A stretch of DNA of 64,000 nt, taken from positions 3,968,001 to 4,032,000 of the forward strand of contig NZ_JAPNKC010000001.1 in the NCBI RefSeq assembly GCF_026626705.1. Reading direction: 5' to 3'. Position numbers and translations under genes: made by a program. The DNA is from Pyxidicoccus sp. MSG2 (GTDB lineage: Bacteria; Myxococcota; Myxococcia; Myxococcales; Myxococcaceae). The notes under the pieces were generated by a model. The model worked only from the letters and a program-made list of their open reading frames with translations, was not told the DNA's origin and searched no databases. Every line of letters starts with the position of its first letter. Position 1 is the stretch's first letter. Positions 18,725 to 27,231 of the stretch are shown in pieces.

Positions 18725-19362
18725 CCAACGAATCCAGGAAACAGCCCGGCGTCCGGGCGACGCAGAAGGAAGCCACCGGCAAGGCGGTGCTGGAGGCGGC
18801 GCGGGAGGAGTTCGAGCGCGTCGGCTTCGAGGCGGCGAACCTCCGCGCCATCGCGGCACGGGCGGGCGTCTCCGCCGGGACAGTCATCCACCACCACGGC
18901 GACAAGCGGGAGTTGCTCCACGCGGCGCTGTTCGATGACCTGGACGAGACGCTGCGGCGCGCGCTCTCCGGGATGGGCCCGGGGCCGCTGGAGTCCCAGC
19001 TCTCCGCGCTGACGCGCACCGTGTTCGGCTACTACCAGCGGCGGCCGAAGCTCTCGCGCACCCTGCTCAAGGAGTCGCTCTTCGCGGACGCGCCGTGGGC
19101 CGGGAAGTTCACTGCGCAGGCGGGCATGGTGCATGGGGCGCTCGCGAAGCTGGCCACCGAGGCGGCCGCCCGGGGCGAGCTGCGCCCCGACGTGAACGGC
19201 GCGCTGTTCGCCGTCGCGTACCTCTCCTTCTTCTACTTCGCCCTCATCTCGTGGGTGCAGGGCGCGCACGGCACTCCGGTGTCGATGGTGGAGCACCTGG
19301 TCCTCCAGCACCTGGAGGGCCTCCGTCCCACGAAGAAACCCTCCCGGAGGAAGTCCCGATGA
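18715..19362 (+). CDS. TetR-family transcriptional regulator
   Basis: A one-component repressor of up to 215 residues. The N-terminal helix-turn-helix runs from KAVLEAAREEFERVGFEA through LRAIAARAGVSAGTVIHHH; the ligand-binding C-terminal part is less conserved. The start shown is TTG inside a palindrome; a GTG at 18721 (213 residues) is equally plausible. It follows the SDR gene by 94 bases and its stop overlaps the start of the alpha/beta hydrolase gene (ATGA). It probably controls the surrounding reductase/hydrolase genes in response to their substrate. Confidence 0.9.
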   Translation: MNVSNESRKQPGVRATQKEATGKAVLEAAREEFERVGFEAANLRAIAARAGVSAGTVIHHHGDKRELLHAALFDDLDETLRRALSGMGPGPLESQLSALTRTVFGYYQRRPKLSRTLLKESLFADAPWAGKFTAQAGMVHGALAKLATEAAARGELRPDVNGALFAVAYLSFFYFALISWVQGAHGTPVSMVEHLVLQHLEGLRPTKKPSRRKSR

Positions 19363-20234
19363 AGTCCGCGTTTCGAGGCGAGCAGGCCAGGGGCGTGCTC
19401 CTGAAGTGGTACGAGCATTTCCGCAGCCGCCTGAAGGTGCCCACCGAGAGCCGCACCGTGCGCACGCGCTTCGGAGACACCCACGTGCTCGTCGGAGGAC
19501 CGGAAGCCGGCCCCAACCTGGTGGTGCTCCACGGCGCGCTCGCCAGCTCCGCGCACGTGCTCCACGAGCTGGCGCCGCTGTTGGAGCGCTTCCGCGTCCA
19601 CGCGGTGGACATCGTCGGGCAGTCGGTGAAGAGCGCGGACGCGCGGCCCTCGGTGTCCAACAACGAGTACGGCGCGTGGCTGACGGACGTGCTCGACGGG
19701 CTGTCGCTCCAGCGCACGCACGTGGTGGGCGTCAGCTGGGGCGGCTTCGTGGCCATCCGCCTCGCGGCGTCCGCGCCCGAGCGCATCGACCGGCTCGCCC
19801 TCCTCGTCCCCGCGGGCGTGGTGAATGGCTCGCCGTGGGCCGGGTTCACCCGGCTGGCCCTCCCGATGATGCTCTACCGCCTGTTCCCCTCGGAGCGGCG
19901 CCTGGAGGCGTTCACCCGGAACCTGCTCACCACCCGGGATGACGACTGGAGGCCCTACCTGGGCGACGCCTTCCGCGCGTACAACATGGACATGCGGGTG
20001 CCGGCGCTCGCGAAGCCGGAGGAGCTCTCACGGCTGAAGGCACCCACGCTGGTGCTGGGCGCGGACCTGGACGTGAGCATCCCGGGACAGAAGCTGCTCG
20101 ACCGCGCGCCCCAGCTCTTTCCCACGCTCGCGGACCGGGAGCTCCTCAAGGACTGCCTCCACTGCCCGCCGACGACGGACGCCTTCCGGCGCTGGCTGTC
20201 GGAGCGCATCAGCGGCTTCCTGCTCGCGAGCTGA
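19359..20234 (+). CDS. Alpha/beta-fold hydrolase
   Basis: A 291-residue hydrolase. The oxyanion segment is VVLHGALASSAH, the nucleophile elbow is GVSWGGF (Ser126) and an acid lies in LVLGADLDVSIPG. The usual catalytic His near the C-terminus may be in LKDCLHCPPTTD. The start is the ATG overlapping the TetR stop by four bases (ATGA), preceded by CGGAGGAAG; the frame is open upstream but this is antisense-like shadow. It may hydrolyse an ester handled by the upstream reductases. The end lies 12 bases from a convergent gene. Confidence 0.9.
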   Translation: MKSAFRGEQARGVLLKWYEHFRSRLKVPTESRTVRTRFGDTHVLVGGPEAGPNLVVLHGALASSAHVLHELAPLLERFRVHAVDIVGQSVKSADARPSVSNNEYGAWLTDVLDGLSLQRTHVVGVSWGGFVAIRLAASAPERIDRLALLVPAGVVNGSPWAGFTRLALPMMLYRLFPSERRLEAFTRNLLTTRDDDWRPYLGDAFRAYNMDMRVPALAKPEELSRLKAPTLVLGADLDVSIPGQKLLDRAPQLFPTLADRELLKDCLHCPPTTDAFRRWLSERISGFLLAS

Positions 20235-20246
20235 CTCGGGGGCCCG

Positions 20247-21638
20247 CTAGTCCTTCATCACCTGCGCGGCCTTCAAGAGACGCACCGCCTCCGCCGCGCC
20301 GGGGGCCTTCTTCTCCACCAGCGCGCGCAGCCGCGTGGCCACCTGCGGGGTGAGCGATTCCATCAGCGCCTGGTGGAGCGCCTCCCAGCCGAGGCCCGGG
20401 TTCTCCAGCGCCGGGCCGAGCAGCTCCACGGCCCGCCGGTCCTTCAGCCGCACCAGCGCCGCCGTGGCGTCCGCTCGGGCCCGAGGGCACTGGCGCCCGA
20501 GCTGGTACGCCGTGTCCGCAGCCTCGCGCCCCTTCACGAAGCCGAGCAGATTCACGCCCGAGCCGCCACCGGTATCCCGACAGAACACGGTCTGGAGGAT
20601 GGTCGCCTTCGCCTGCGGGTGGCCCTGCCGCGCCGCCGCCTCCAGCTCCGCCTCCTGGACGAAGGCGTGCTCCACCTTGAAGGTCACCTTCACCGGAACG
20701 GTGAAGCCCGCATTGACGAGCTTCGCCGCCAACCGGTTGCGCTCGTCCTCGGGGTAGCGCTCCAGGTCCTTCACCGCGCGCGCCCCGGCGGCCTGCCGGC
20801 TTCCCATGGCAATCCACTGGCCGGTGGCCACCGGCATCAACAGCTCCGGCAGGTACCGGCCGCGCTCGGCCACCGCCTCGTACAGCGCCACCGCGCAGCC
20901 CGGAGCCACCTCCAGCGACTCGCCCGGCCCGGCGCGCGCCGTCACCCGCAGCTCGTCGTTGGAGCGGGACCAGCCCCGCGCGTTGGCCGTCCCCGCCGCC
21001 AGCATCTCCACCCACCGGGCGTCGACCTGCGCCGGCTCCTGGCACGTCTTCTCCTCCCGCAACGTCCGGGCCCGCTCGGACAGCGACTTCAGCGACTCGC
21101 CCAGCGACGCCGCCTTCGCGCCCTGCCGCATCACCGTGCATTGCACGAACGACTCCGCCCAGAGCACGAGCCAGGGCTCCTTCTCCCGGGCCAGCCGCTC
21201 CACGGCGCCGGGCAGCGCGTCGGGCACGCCGTCCGCGGCCAGCAGCGCCAGGGCGCGGTCGAACGGCTCCGCGGACGCCTCCGCGCGCTGGCGCAATTCC
21301 GGGGACTGCACCAGCAGCTTGAGGGCCAGCTTCGAGGTCTTCTCCGGCAGCCGGGACTGCCCCATCTGCCCCCCCATGCTCATCATGTGCATGGCGAACA
21401 TCGGGCAGGCCCTGATGCCGGCGGCCAGCGCCAGCGCCCGCTCCTCGCCACTCACGCGCGCCAGCTTCACCAGCACGTCGTACGCGGCGGCGCCTCCCTT
21501 CAGCAGCACGGCCTCCGCCTCTTCTCCCTTCCCAGGCTTGTCCAACGCGTACGCGGCCTGCCACAGCGTGGCGTCGTCCGCGGCATGTGCCGCACCCGCG
21601 AGCACGAGGAAGGCGACGAGGAACGTGAGGCGGTGCAT
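20247..21638 (-). CDS. Secreted HEAT-repeat-like hypothetical protein
   Basis: A 463-residue exported protein with a signal peptide ending near AAHAADD (residue 20). The rest is helix-rich, with repeated Ala/Leu segments (EAVLLKGGAAAYDVLVKLARV, RRAVELLGPALENPGLGWEALHQALMESL) resembling HEAT or armadillo helical repeats, and with scattered Cys residues. No catalytic motif is visible. AGGAGG lies just before the ATG used. Function unknown; helical-repeat proteins usually scaffold protein complexes. Confidence 0.78.
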   Translation of the reverse strand: MHRLTFLVAFLVLAGAAHAADDATLWQAAYALDKPGKGEEAEAVLLKGGAAAYDVLVKLARVSGEERALALAAGIRACPMFAMHMMSMGGQMGQSRLPEKTSKLALKLLVQSPELRQRAEASAEPFDRALALLAADGVPDALPGAVERLAREKEPWLVLWAESFVQCTVMRQGAKAASLGESLKSLSERARTLREEKTCQEPAQVDARWVEMLAAGTANARGWSRSNDELRVTARAGPGESLEVAPGCAVALYEAVAERGRYLPELLMPVATGQWIAMGSRQAAGARAVKDLERYPEDERNRLAAKLVNAGFTVPVKVTFKVEHAFVQEAELEAAARQGHPQAKATILQTVFCRDTGGGSGVNLLGFVKGREAADTAYQLGRQCPRARADATAALVRLKDRRAVELLGPALENPGLGWEALHQALMESLTPQVATRLRALVEKKAPGAAEAVRLLKAAQVMKD

Positions 21639-21786
21639 GGAACCTCCTGGGGTCAGCCAGTGACGCGGCGACATCGTACACCCGGGTGCACGGCGCCCCA
21701 TTGGCATTGGCACGTTTCAAGTGATTTACCCGGAATACACACCTTCATCCCGTAGCACGGCGGCGATGAACCTCCGGGAGAGCACC

Positions 21787-23052
21787 ATGCTTTGGAAGTC
21801 CGCTTCGCTTCGGCGAGCCCTCGCCACCGTCCTCTGCACGTCGGCCGTCATCGGCTGCGAGCCACTGCCTTCCGAGCCCGACGTCGGTGACGCGGACCTG
21901 GGTACCGCGCAGGCCGGCATCCGCTCCGCGTCCGGGACACTGGGCGGCAAGGTGGTATGGGCGCACTTCAACAACCCGCCCGCGTACAGCGGCCGGGACT
22001 ACACCATCACCGACGAATTGAAGCGGCTCATCAACGAAGTACCGGCGGGCGGCACCATCCGCGGCGCCATCCACTCGCTGAGCATCGACGGGGTCGCGGA
22101 TGCGCTGCTCGCGGCGCAGAACACGCGCGGCGTCACGGTGTACCTGGTGCTGGACGGGAAGAACGCGCCGTCCACGGACCCGGCGGTGAACACCATCCGG
22201 CAGGTCGCCAACACGCGCTTCTGCACCAACTCGAGCGGAGGCGGTGGCTGCATCAGCACCACGTCCGCCAGCAACATGCACACGAAGATGTTCACGTTCA
22301 GCGCGACCAAGGACCCCAACGGGGTGCTGCGCCCCTACGTGTCCTGGTTCGGCTCGGCGAACCTGACGTACACGAGCGGCACGGACGCGTTCAACAACAC
22401 CCTCACCGTGTACGACGCCGTCACGCTGTACGACGGCCTCAACGCCAACCACTCCGACATGTGGAACCGGCGTCACTACTCCGGCAACGACTACTACGAC
22501 TCGGCGAGCGGCCGGGGCTACTACCTGGCGAACCCGGCGGATGCGTACGCCTCGCCCGAGGCGGCGGGACAGACGGACACCATCGTCACGCGCCTGAATG
22601 ACGTCACGCCGGATGGTAACTGCCGGGTGCGCATCGGCATGGCCTTCGTCACCACCGGGCGGCCCGCGCTGCTGTCGCAAATCAAGAGCATGAAGGCCGG
22701 GGGCTGCGCGGTGTGGATGGTGGTGAGCGGCAACCCGACGGACGGCATCGACATGTCGCAGTCCGTCTACAACGAACTGCTCGACGCGGGCGTTGCCATC
22801 CACCGCCGCGACAAGGTGCACGACAAGTTCTTCCTCGTGTACGGCAAGTACGGCTCCAGCTACGCGTACCGCGTCTACTCGGGCTCACAGAACTGGTCCC
22901 AGGACGCGCTGAGCGAGAACGAGGAGCTCTTCGTGAAGATGGCGCCCGAGACAGGCTCCGTGCACCCGATGTACGACGCGTATTACACGCACTTCAACGA
23001 CGCCTATAACGGCGGCGTGGCGTGCACGAAGAGCAACTACCCCTGCCGCTGA
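21787..23052 (+). CDS. Phospholipase D-like lipoprotein
   Basis: A 421-residue lipoprotein; the signal ends at AVIGC. It has two HKD-type half-motifs: MHTKMF (His165, Lys167) followed by WFGSANLT, and VHDKFFLVYG (His345, Lys347) followed by YSGSQNWS. This arrangement is that of the phospholipase D superfamily, whose members cleave phosphodiester bonds in lipids or nucleic acids through a covalent His intermediate. The start is the ATG after GGGAGAGC; an in-frame ATG at 21766 is less likely because it would bury the signal peptide. It is likely extracytoplasmic and could attack prey membranes or DNA (inference). Confidence 0.9.
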   Translation: MLWKSASLRRALATVLCTSAVIGCEPLPSEPDVGDADLGTAQAGIRSASGTLGGKVVWAHFNNPPAYSGRDYTITDELKRLINEVPAGGTIRGAIHSLSIDGVADALLAAQNTRGVTVYLVLDGKNAPSTDPAVNTIRQVANTRFCTNSSGGGGCISTTSASNMHTKMFTFSATKDPNGVLRPYVSWFGSANLTYTSGTDAFNNTLTVYDAVTLYDGLNANHSDMWNRRHYSGNDYYDSASGRGYYLANPADAYASPEAAGQTDTIVTRLNDVTPDGNCRVRIGMAFVTTGRPALLSQIKSMKAGGCAVWMVVSGNPTDGIDMSQSVYNELLDAGVAIHRRDKVHDKFFLVYGKYGSSYAYRVYSGSQNWSQDALSENEELFVKMAPETGSVHPMYDAYYTHFNDAYNGGVACTKSNYPCR

Positions 23053-23074
23053 GGCGGGCGAGCCTCCCCCATCA

Positions 23075-23788
23075 TCAGCGTGCCGGCAGCTCGCGGAACT
23101 CCACTTCTTCGAACCCGAGCTGCCGCACCGTTTCCACGAACCGCTCTGTCCCGATGATGGCCGTTGTGAAGTTGGCGAGCCGGAAGAGATCCCGCCCCTC
23201 GGGAAGAGCCATGACATCAAGGATGGGCTCCCGGGGAAAGGTGAACGCAAGCCGGCCGCACGTCACGCACGGAGGAGGCAGGCCCCGGGGCAGGCAATCG
23301 GGATGCAGCCGTCCACGTAGTTCAAGCTGCAGTTCCTGCAACTCGATTGGGTCCTTCTCCCTCAACCGCAGCTCCGTTCTACAACCCAGCAGACCACGCA
23401 GACCCGCAGCCTGGAGCTGCTGCAACGCCTCCCTGCGCATGACCAGTTGCCACGGAGTGGCAAAGAAGAGCTGCGGAAGCCGGCCTCGCCCGGAGCCAAC
23501 CAGCGGGCCGAAGTTCGCTCCTGGCTCAAGCGGCGCACCTTCAGGAGCCAGAGGGCGCACCAGTTCTCGCAGCCGCGTGAACTCCTTGAAGTCCTCTTCC
23601 ACGCGGGCCTTGAACTTCCTGTGCTCTGACAGCTCCGACAGGTCCACCGCCGGATACGCCTCCCCCGTGCCACTCCAGACTTCATCGCACGTGGGACAGT
23701 GGATGCCGGGAAGCCACCATTTGGAGCTTGCTCGAACGCTCCATGAGGAGCGCGATGGGAACACGTTCCCGACACGAAACAGCCGCAT
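23075..23788 (-). CDS. sitI6: SitI6-family double-CXXCG immunity protein
   Basis: A 237-residue cytoplasmic protein with two zinc-ribbon-like pairs, CPTC (Cys31/34) and CVTCG (Cys174/177), the hallmark of the myxobacterial double-CXXCG paralogous family annotated as SitI6 immunity proteins. It starts 2 bases after the stop of the SitA6-type toxin gene, so the two are translated together. In the known system the immunity protein neutralises the cognate toxin inside the cell. Base composition is less GC-rich than the flanks, suggesting an exchangeable cassette. Family assignment is from motif and context. Confidence 0.85.
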   Translation of the reverse strand: MRLFRVGNVFPSRSSWSVRASSKWWLPGIHCPTCDEVWSGTGEAYPAVDLSELSEHRKFKARVEEDFKEFTRLRELVRPLAPEGAPLEPGANFGPLVGSGRGRLPQLFFATPWQLVMRREALQQLQAAGLRGLLGCRTELRLREKDPIELQELQLELRGRLHPDCLPRGLPPPCVTCGRLAFTFPREPILDVMALPEGRDLFRLANFTTAIIGTERFVETVRQLGFEEVEFRELPAR

Positions 23789-23790
23789 GG

Positions 23791-24516
23791 CTAATGGATG
23801 TCCTCTTCGATGTTGGGGAACAGGGGAATGGCCTTCTTTCGCGAGTACGGCACGACGGGCCCCGAGAGGTCGTAGCGGAAAATCATCTGCGTCGCGAAGA
23901 GGTGGATGGCCTGCGGATTCCCCAGTGGATTATCGATGATGTAGAGGTACCACTCTGCATTCCAAGGTCCGCCCGCTGCGCCTCGATGAATCTTCAAGTG
24001 GACCTGCTTGTCGACGACCAGCGTCCACTCATGGATGTTCACTCCCCTGGCGTTGAACCACGTCTTGAACGCCCGGGGGAAGACATGATGCTTGACCCAG
24101 GTTCGTTTGGGTTGGTCCTCCTGTTCCTTCCTGAGCCGAGCTGCGTACTCCTCCTCGGTCTCATGCCAGGGGATGATGAAGATGGGTGCCGCATCCCTGG
24201 GTAGCCCCTGCATGCTTCCCCAGTAGCGCTGGGGGTTGGCCGGCGTCGGGAACGGCGCTGCGACTCCAGGCATCGGAGGCCGGATGGGCGCCACGGCTTG
24301 CGCCCGAACGATGCCGCCCGGGTCCACGTCCTTGCAGTAGTAGAGGCCGCACGCCCCCACCCCGCAGATGAACATGGTGCATCGATCCGCTCCGGGGTCG
24401 TCACACTCCTCGGTCTCCGGCTCCGCGTCCGCCGTCTCCCAGCGTTGCTGAGCAATGTTCGTTGAAGCGCACGCCGTCACCAGCAAGCCACACACCAGCA
24501 ATCGCCAGTTTTTCAT
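23791..24516 (-). CDS. sitA6: SitA6-family lipoprotein toxin with HNH-like domain
   Basis: A 241-residue lipoprotein with lipobox LVTAC (Cys16). Residues about 35-62 hold a Cys cluster (EECDD to GVGACGLYYC). A Pro-rich linker follows. The C-terminal toxin domain (about 138-195) has KHHVFPRAFKTWF (His143/144), then RGVNIHEWT (His162), VHLKIHRG (His173/177) and PWNAEW, a His-rich HNH-type nuclease pattern. SitA lipoproteins of Myxococcus are passed between kin cells by TraA/B outer-membrane exchange and kill recipients lacking the matching SitI. The ATG used keeps a standard signal peptide; a GTG three codons earlier is possible. Confidence 0.87.
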   Translation of the reverse strand: MKNWRLLVCGLLVTACASTNIAQQRWETADAEPETEECDDPGADRCTMFICGVGACGLYYCKDVDPGGIVRAQAVAPIRPPMPGVAAPFPTPANPQRYWGSMQGLPRDAAPIFIIPWHETEEEYAARLRKEQEDQPKRTWVKHHVFPRAFKTWFNARGVNIHEWTLVVDKQVHLKIHRGAAGGPWNAEWYLYIIDNPLGNPQAIHLFATQMIFRYDLSGPVVPYSRKKAIPLFPNIEEDIH

Positions 24517-24633
24517 GGGGCTCACCTACCAAATCCCCCGCCAGTCCCGTGCGGCACCACTGCGATGCCGACGGGAAGACACCAAGCCATCGAGGCGGCG
24601 GAGGGCCCGCACCGCCCTTCGCCGGAGCGACTG

Positions 24634-24876
24634 TCACGACACCAGCACGGGCCTGCGCCGCTGGCGCGTGGCAGCGCACGCGGCGCAGACGCGCAGCTCA
24701 CGGGCAATCTGAAGCCCCGTGCCGCCCGGGTCGTCATTCCACTTCACGCGCCTGCCCTGGGCGTAGCGCTGGGTGCTGGGGCGAGCGGGGAACTCAGTGA
24801 GCCGCGTGGCCACGGTGACGAGCTGACTGGACACTCCCGGACCGACGGACTTCTGACACGACTGACAGCGATACAT
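24634..24876 (-). CDS. Small zinc-ribbon-like protein
   Basis: An 80-residue protein with two Cys pairs, CQSC (Cys4/7) and CAAC (near residues 64-67), suggesting a zinc ribbon. The middle has a basic segment and NDDPGGTGLQIARELRVC, which resembles short conserved myxobacterial zinc-ribbon proteins. Codon use has strong G/C third positions, supporting real coding. No clear ribosome-binding site was found. It lies just upstream of the Sit toxin gene on the same strand. Function unknown. Confidence 0.55.
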   Translation of the reverse strand: MYRCQSCQKSVGPGVSSQLVTVATRLTEFPARPSTQRYAQGRRVKWNDDPGGTGLQIARELRVCAACAATRQRRRPVLVS

Positions 24877-25200
24877 CGGAACAGCCGAAGGAACGACGAG
24901 CCCGCGAGGTGGCTGAATCCCCGAGGGACGGGTGACCGGCCGCGATGAGCGGCCGGAGTAGCTCCGCGCACCTTCCTGGACACGGAAGGACGCACGAAGC
25001 CGGCGAGGCCCTCATGGCCCCGCGAGCGTGCGAGCTGGGATTGGGAAAGACGCGAGCCGCTCACGCCGTGCTGCCACGAGGAGGCGGCGCCGGGAGGCTT
25101 CAGCTCAAGCTGTGGAGGAGTTCACGCGAGAGGCGCTGCGGCGCCACGTCGAGAGGATGCGCGCAAGGTAACGACACCTCGCGCGCCCGTCAATCCCCCG
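24877..25200. other. Intergenic region, 324 bases
   Basis: This gap lies between the small zinc-ribbon gene and the end of the lipoprotein gene, both on the minus strand. It holds one hairpin (24936-24956) and presumably the promoter of the small gene. Open frames crossing it have no plausible coding character. Confidence 0.4.
24936..24956. terminator. Possible hairpin terminator
   Basis: CCGGCCGC and its complement form a perfect 8-base stem with a 5-base loop. It is 245 bases beyond the stop of the minus-strand lipoprotein gene and has no T run, so it may be a terminator or merely a stable structure. Confidence 0.3.
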
Positions 25201-25740
25201 TCACAACGTGAAGTTCACCACCACGTCCACGGTGCCGGTGGCGCCCGAGGACTCCAGGGGCAGCAGGTGGACCTGCATGGTGCCCTTGAAGCGGTACGAC
25301 ACCACGGTGCCGCTGTCGATGTAGTCCTCCACCTGCGTGAAGGTCAGCGTGCAACTCCCGCGCAGGTGCACGCCCGCAGCGGGGTCCTCGTAGTACGGAT
25401 ACCAGGCCTTGCCGCCGTCGCGGACCGTCACGGCGCAGTCCACCTCGGAGGTGGGGCCGACGAAGTCCCCCACGAAGGGACGGCCATTCGCGTTCGGGCG
25501 TACCTGCACCAGGGGCCTGGAGCCCGTCCCCATATCCAGGGTGAGGCTGAAGTCGTCAGTCGTCTCCCTGTAGGTGAGCGACGCGTCCTGGCACGCGGGC
25601 GTTCCCGTCACCGCGCCCGAGACGGTGACGTTGCAGACCGCCTGGGGCAGCGGCTCATCCTCCACCAGGGCCCCGCCCGCCCCTCCACAGCCCATGAGCA
25701 GCGCCGTGCTCAACCACGTCAGTCCAGGGATTCTTCGCAT
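25201..25740 (-). CDS. Hypothetical lipoprotein
   Basis: A 179-residue lipoprotein with lipobox LLMGC (Cys18). The mature part is beta-rich with four further Cys residues in two likely disulfide pairs (VCNVTVSG, PACQDAS, VDCAVTV, GSCTLTF) and ends on a hydrophobic strand (VDVVVNFTL). No enzymatic motif. It is the third gene of a same-strand series with the WGR-like and LRR genes but is separated from the former by 138 bases. Function unknown. Confidence 0.78.
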   Translation of the reverse strand: MRRIPGLTWLSTALLMGCGGAGGALVEDEPLPQAVCNVTVSGAVTGTPACQDASLTYRETTDDFSLTLDMGTGSRPLVQVRPNANGRPFVGDFVGPTSEVDCAVTVRDGGKAWYPYYEDPAAGVHLRGSCTLTFTQVEDYIDSGTVVSYRFKGTMQVHLLPLESSGATGTVDVVVNFTL

Positions 25741-25878
25741 GCGAGTCTCCGCTGCCAGGAAAGTGCGGCGGAATCTACCCCGGCCTCACAGGCGCTGGAA
25801 CATCACGTGCAGTCCCACCGGGCCCCGGTTCGGCCCGGGGAGGGCCTCCTCCAGCGAGAGGCCCTCCGATTGCGTCCC

Positions 25879-27183
25879 TCAGCCCAGCTCGCGCAGGTTC
25901 GTCTCCGCGATGCGGGTCAGCGCCACGACACGCTTGTAGAGCCAGAGCCCGAACGGGACGATGCGCTCGGGCTTCACCGGCCTCGGCAGGTCCTGGAGGT
26001 TGTCACCGAACGGGATGACGGCGTACTCGCCGCCAGGTGAGCTCACGCGCTGGTCGAAAGCCCAGGAGCGGTCCTGGTGCCAGCCGCCGTGGAACACGAA
26101 GAGGTTCTCGAGCTCCTCGTTGCCCGTGGCCTCCACCTGGTCGTCCATCGAGTAGTCGCTGTCGCTGTCAATCTCCAGGCAGCTCCACCCGCCCCCCGTC
26201 ACGTTGCCGCAGTAGAACATCTCGAGGCCCGCGTCGGCCGCGCCGTCGAGAATCCAGGTGATGGAGCCGTACACGTTCGCGAAGTAGTCCCAGCTCGACT
26301 CGTTCTTCTTCGGCTTGCGGGGCTTCGCCTTCGCCCACCGCCCGACGCGCGCCTTGTGCATGCGCAGGAAGAAGGCGGCATGCTCCTCGACCGAGGCGAC
26401 GCGCTTGCGGTCGGCCTCGAGGTCCAGGCACTCGGTGACGAAGTGCGCGGTCGGGATTCGCTCATGCAGGTCCTCGAGCATCGCCACGGCCGCGTCCACG
26501 GCCTCGTAGGCGTCCTTCGGCTTCGGGACGGGCGCCCGCTTCGGCAGGGGGTTCCGGGCGGGAGCGCCCTTCGGGGGCTTGGGCTCGGGATTGGGATGGT
26601 CGGAGGTCATCAGCTCGATGAGGTACAGCCTGAACCCGGCCTTCTCCTTCGCGCGGATGCGCTTCTCCGCGAGCGCGATGGCTGCCTCATGGCTCGGAGC
26701 GGGAGTATCCCGCGCACTATCGACGAGGACGTTGCCGTGCACCTCCACCGTCCACGCGGCGAACGGCTTCTGCCGGTGGTACTCGCGCCGCGTCGCGAGC
26801 GTCTTCGTCGCGTTCCACGGGAAGCCATCCTTGAAGCCGAACGCCCGGTAGCGCGCGAGCAACGGCTCCACCTCCGAGGGGGCGATGCGCGTCGACACGT
26901 CGGCGCCGTTCAGGATGCCCCGGCGGACCACTGCCTGCTCACCACGCACCTCCACGTCGACAAAGAGCTTCTCTCGCAGCCTGTAGAGCGTGAAGCGCCC
27001 GGTGATGGGCCCCTTGGCCTCGTGCGCCTTCTTGTCGAACTTGTGGAGGACGCCGGCGCTCGACACCCGCAGCTCGCGGGTGCCCACGAGGAACCAGACC
27101 TCGTCCTTCATGTCGAACTTCGGCTCGCTGTTGTAGATGGGCTCGCCGCCGTTGAGCTTCTGGATTTGCTTCCAGTGAGTCAT
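25879..27183 (-). CDS. Hypothetical protein with WGR-like segment
   Basis: A 434-residue soluble protein. Residues about 140-190 (AAWTVEVHGNVLV to AEKRIRAKEKAGF) resemble a WGR domain, a small nucleic-acid-binding module found in bacterial regulators and PARPs; the fit is partial. A Pro/Lys-rich linker (PNPEPKPPKGAPARN) follows, then a helical domain and a C-terminal region with aromatic strands (FVFHGGWHQDRSWAFDQ). ATG at 27183 is preferred over an in-frame GTG two codons upstream. It lies 48 bases after the LRR-protein gene and is probably co-transcribed with it. Function not recognised. Confidence 0.7.
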   Translation of the reverse strand: MTHWKQIQKLNGGEPIYNSEPKFDMKDEVWFLVGTRELRVSSAGVLHKFDKKAHEAKGPITGRFTLYRLREKLFVDVEVRGEQAVVRRGILNGADVSTRIAPSEVEPLLARYRAFGFKDGFPWNATKTLATRREYHRQKPFAAWTVEVHGNVLVDSARDTPAPSHEAAIALAEKRIRAKEKAGFRLYLIELMTSDHPNPEPKPPKGAPARNPLPKRAPVPKPKDAYEAVDAAVAMLEDLHERIPTAHFVTECLDLEADRKRVASVEEHAAFFLRMHKARVGRWAKAKPRKPKKNESSWDYFANVYGSITWILDGAADAGLEMFYCGNVTGGGWSCLEIDSDSDYSMDDQVEATGNEELENLFVFHGGWHQDRSWAFDQRVSSPGGEYAVIPFGDNLQDLPRPVKPERIVPFGLWLYKRVVALTRIAETNLRELG

Positions 27184-27231
27184 GGCCACTGCTCGTACCG
27201 CACCCGGCGGGCCATGCCCACCCTCAACGGC

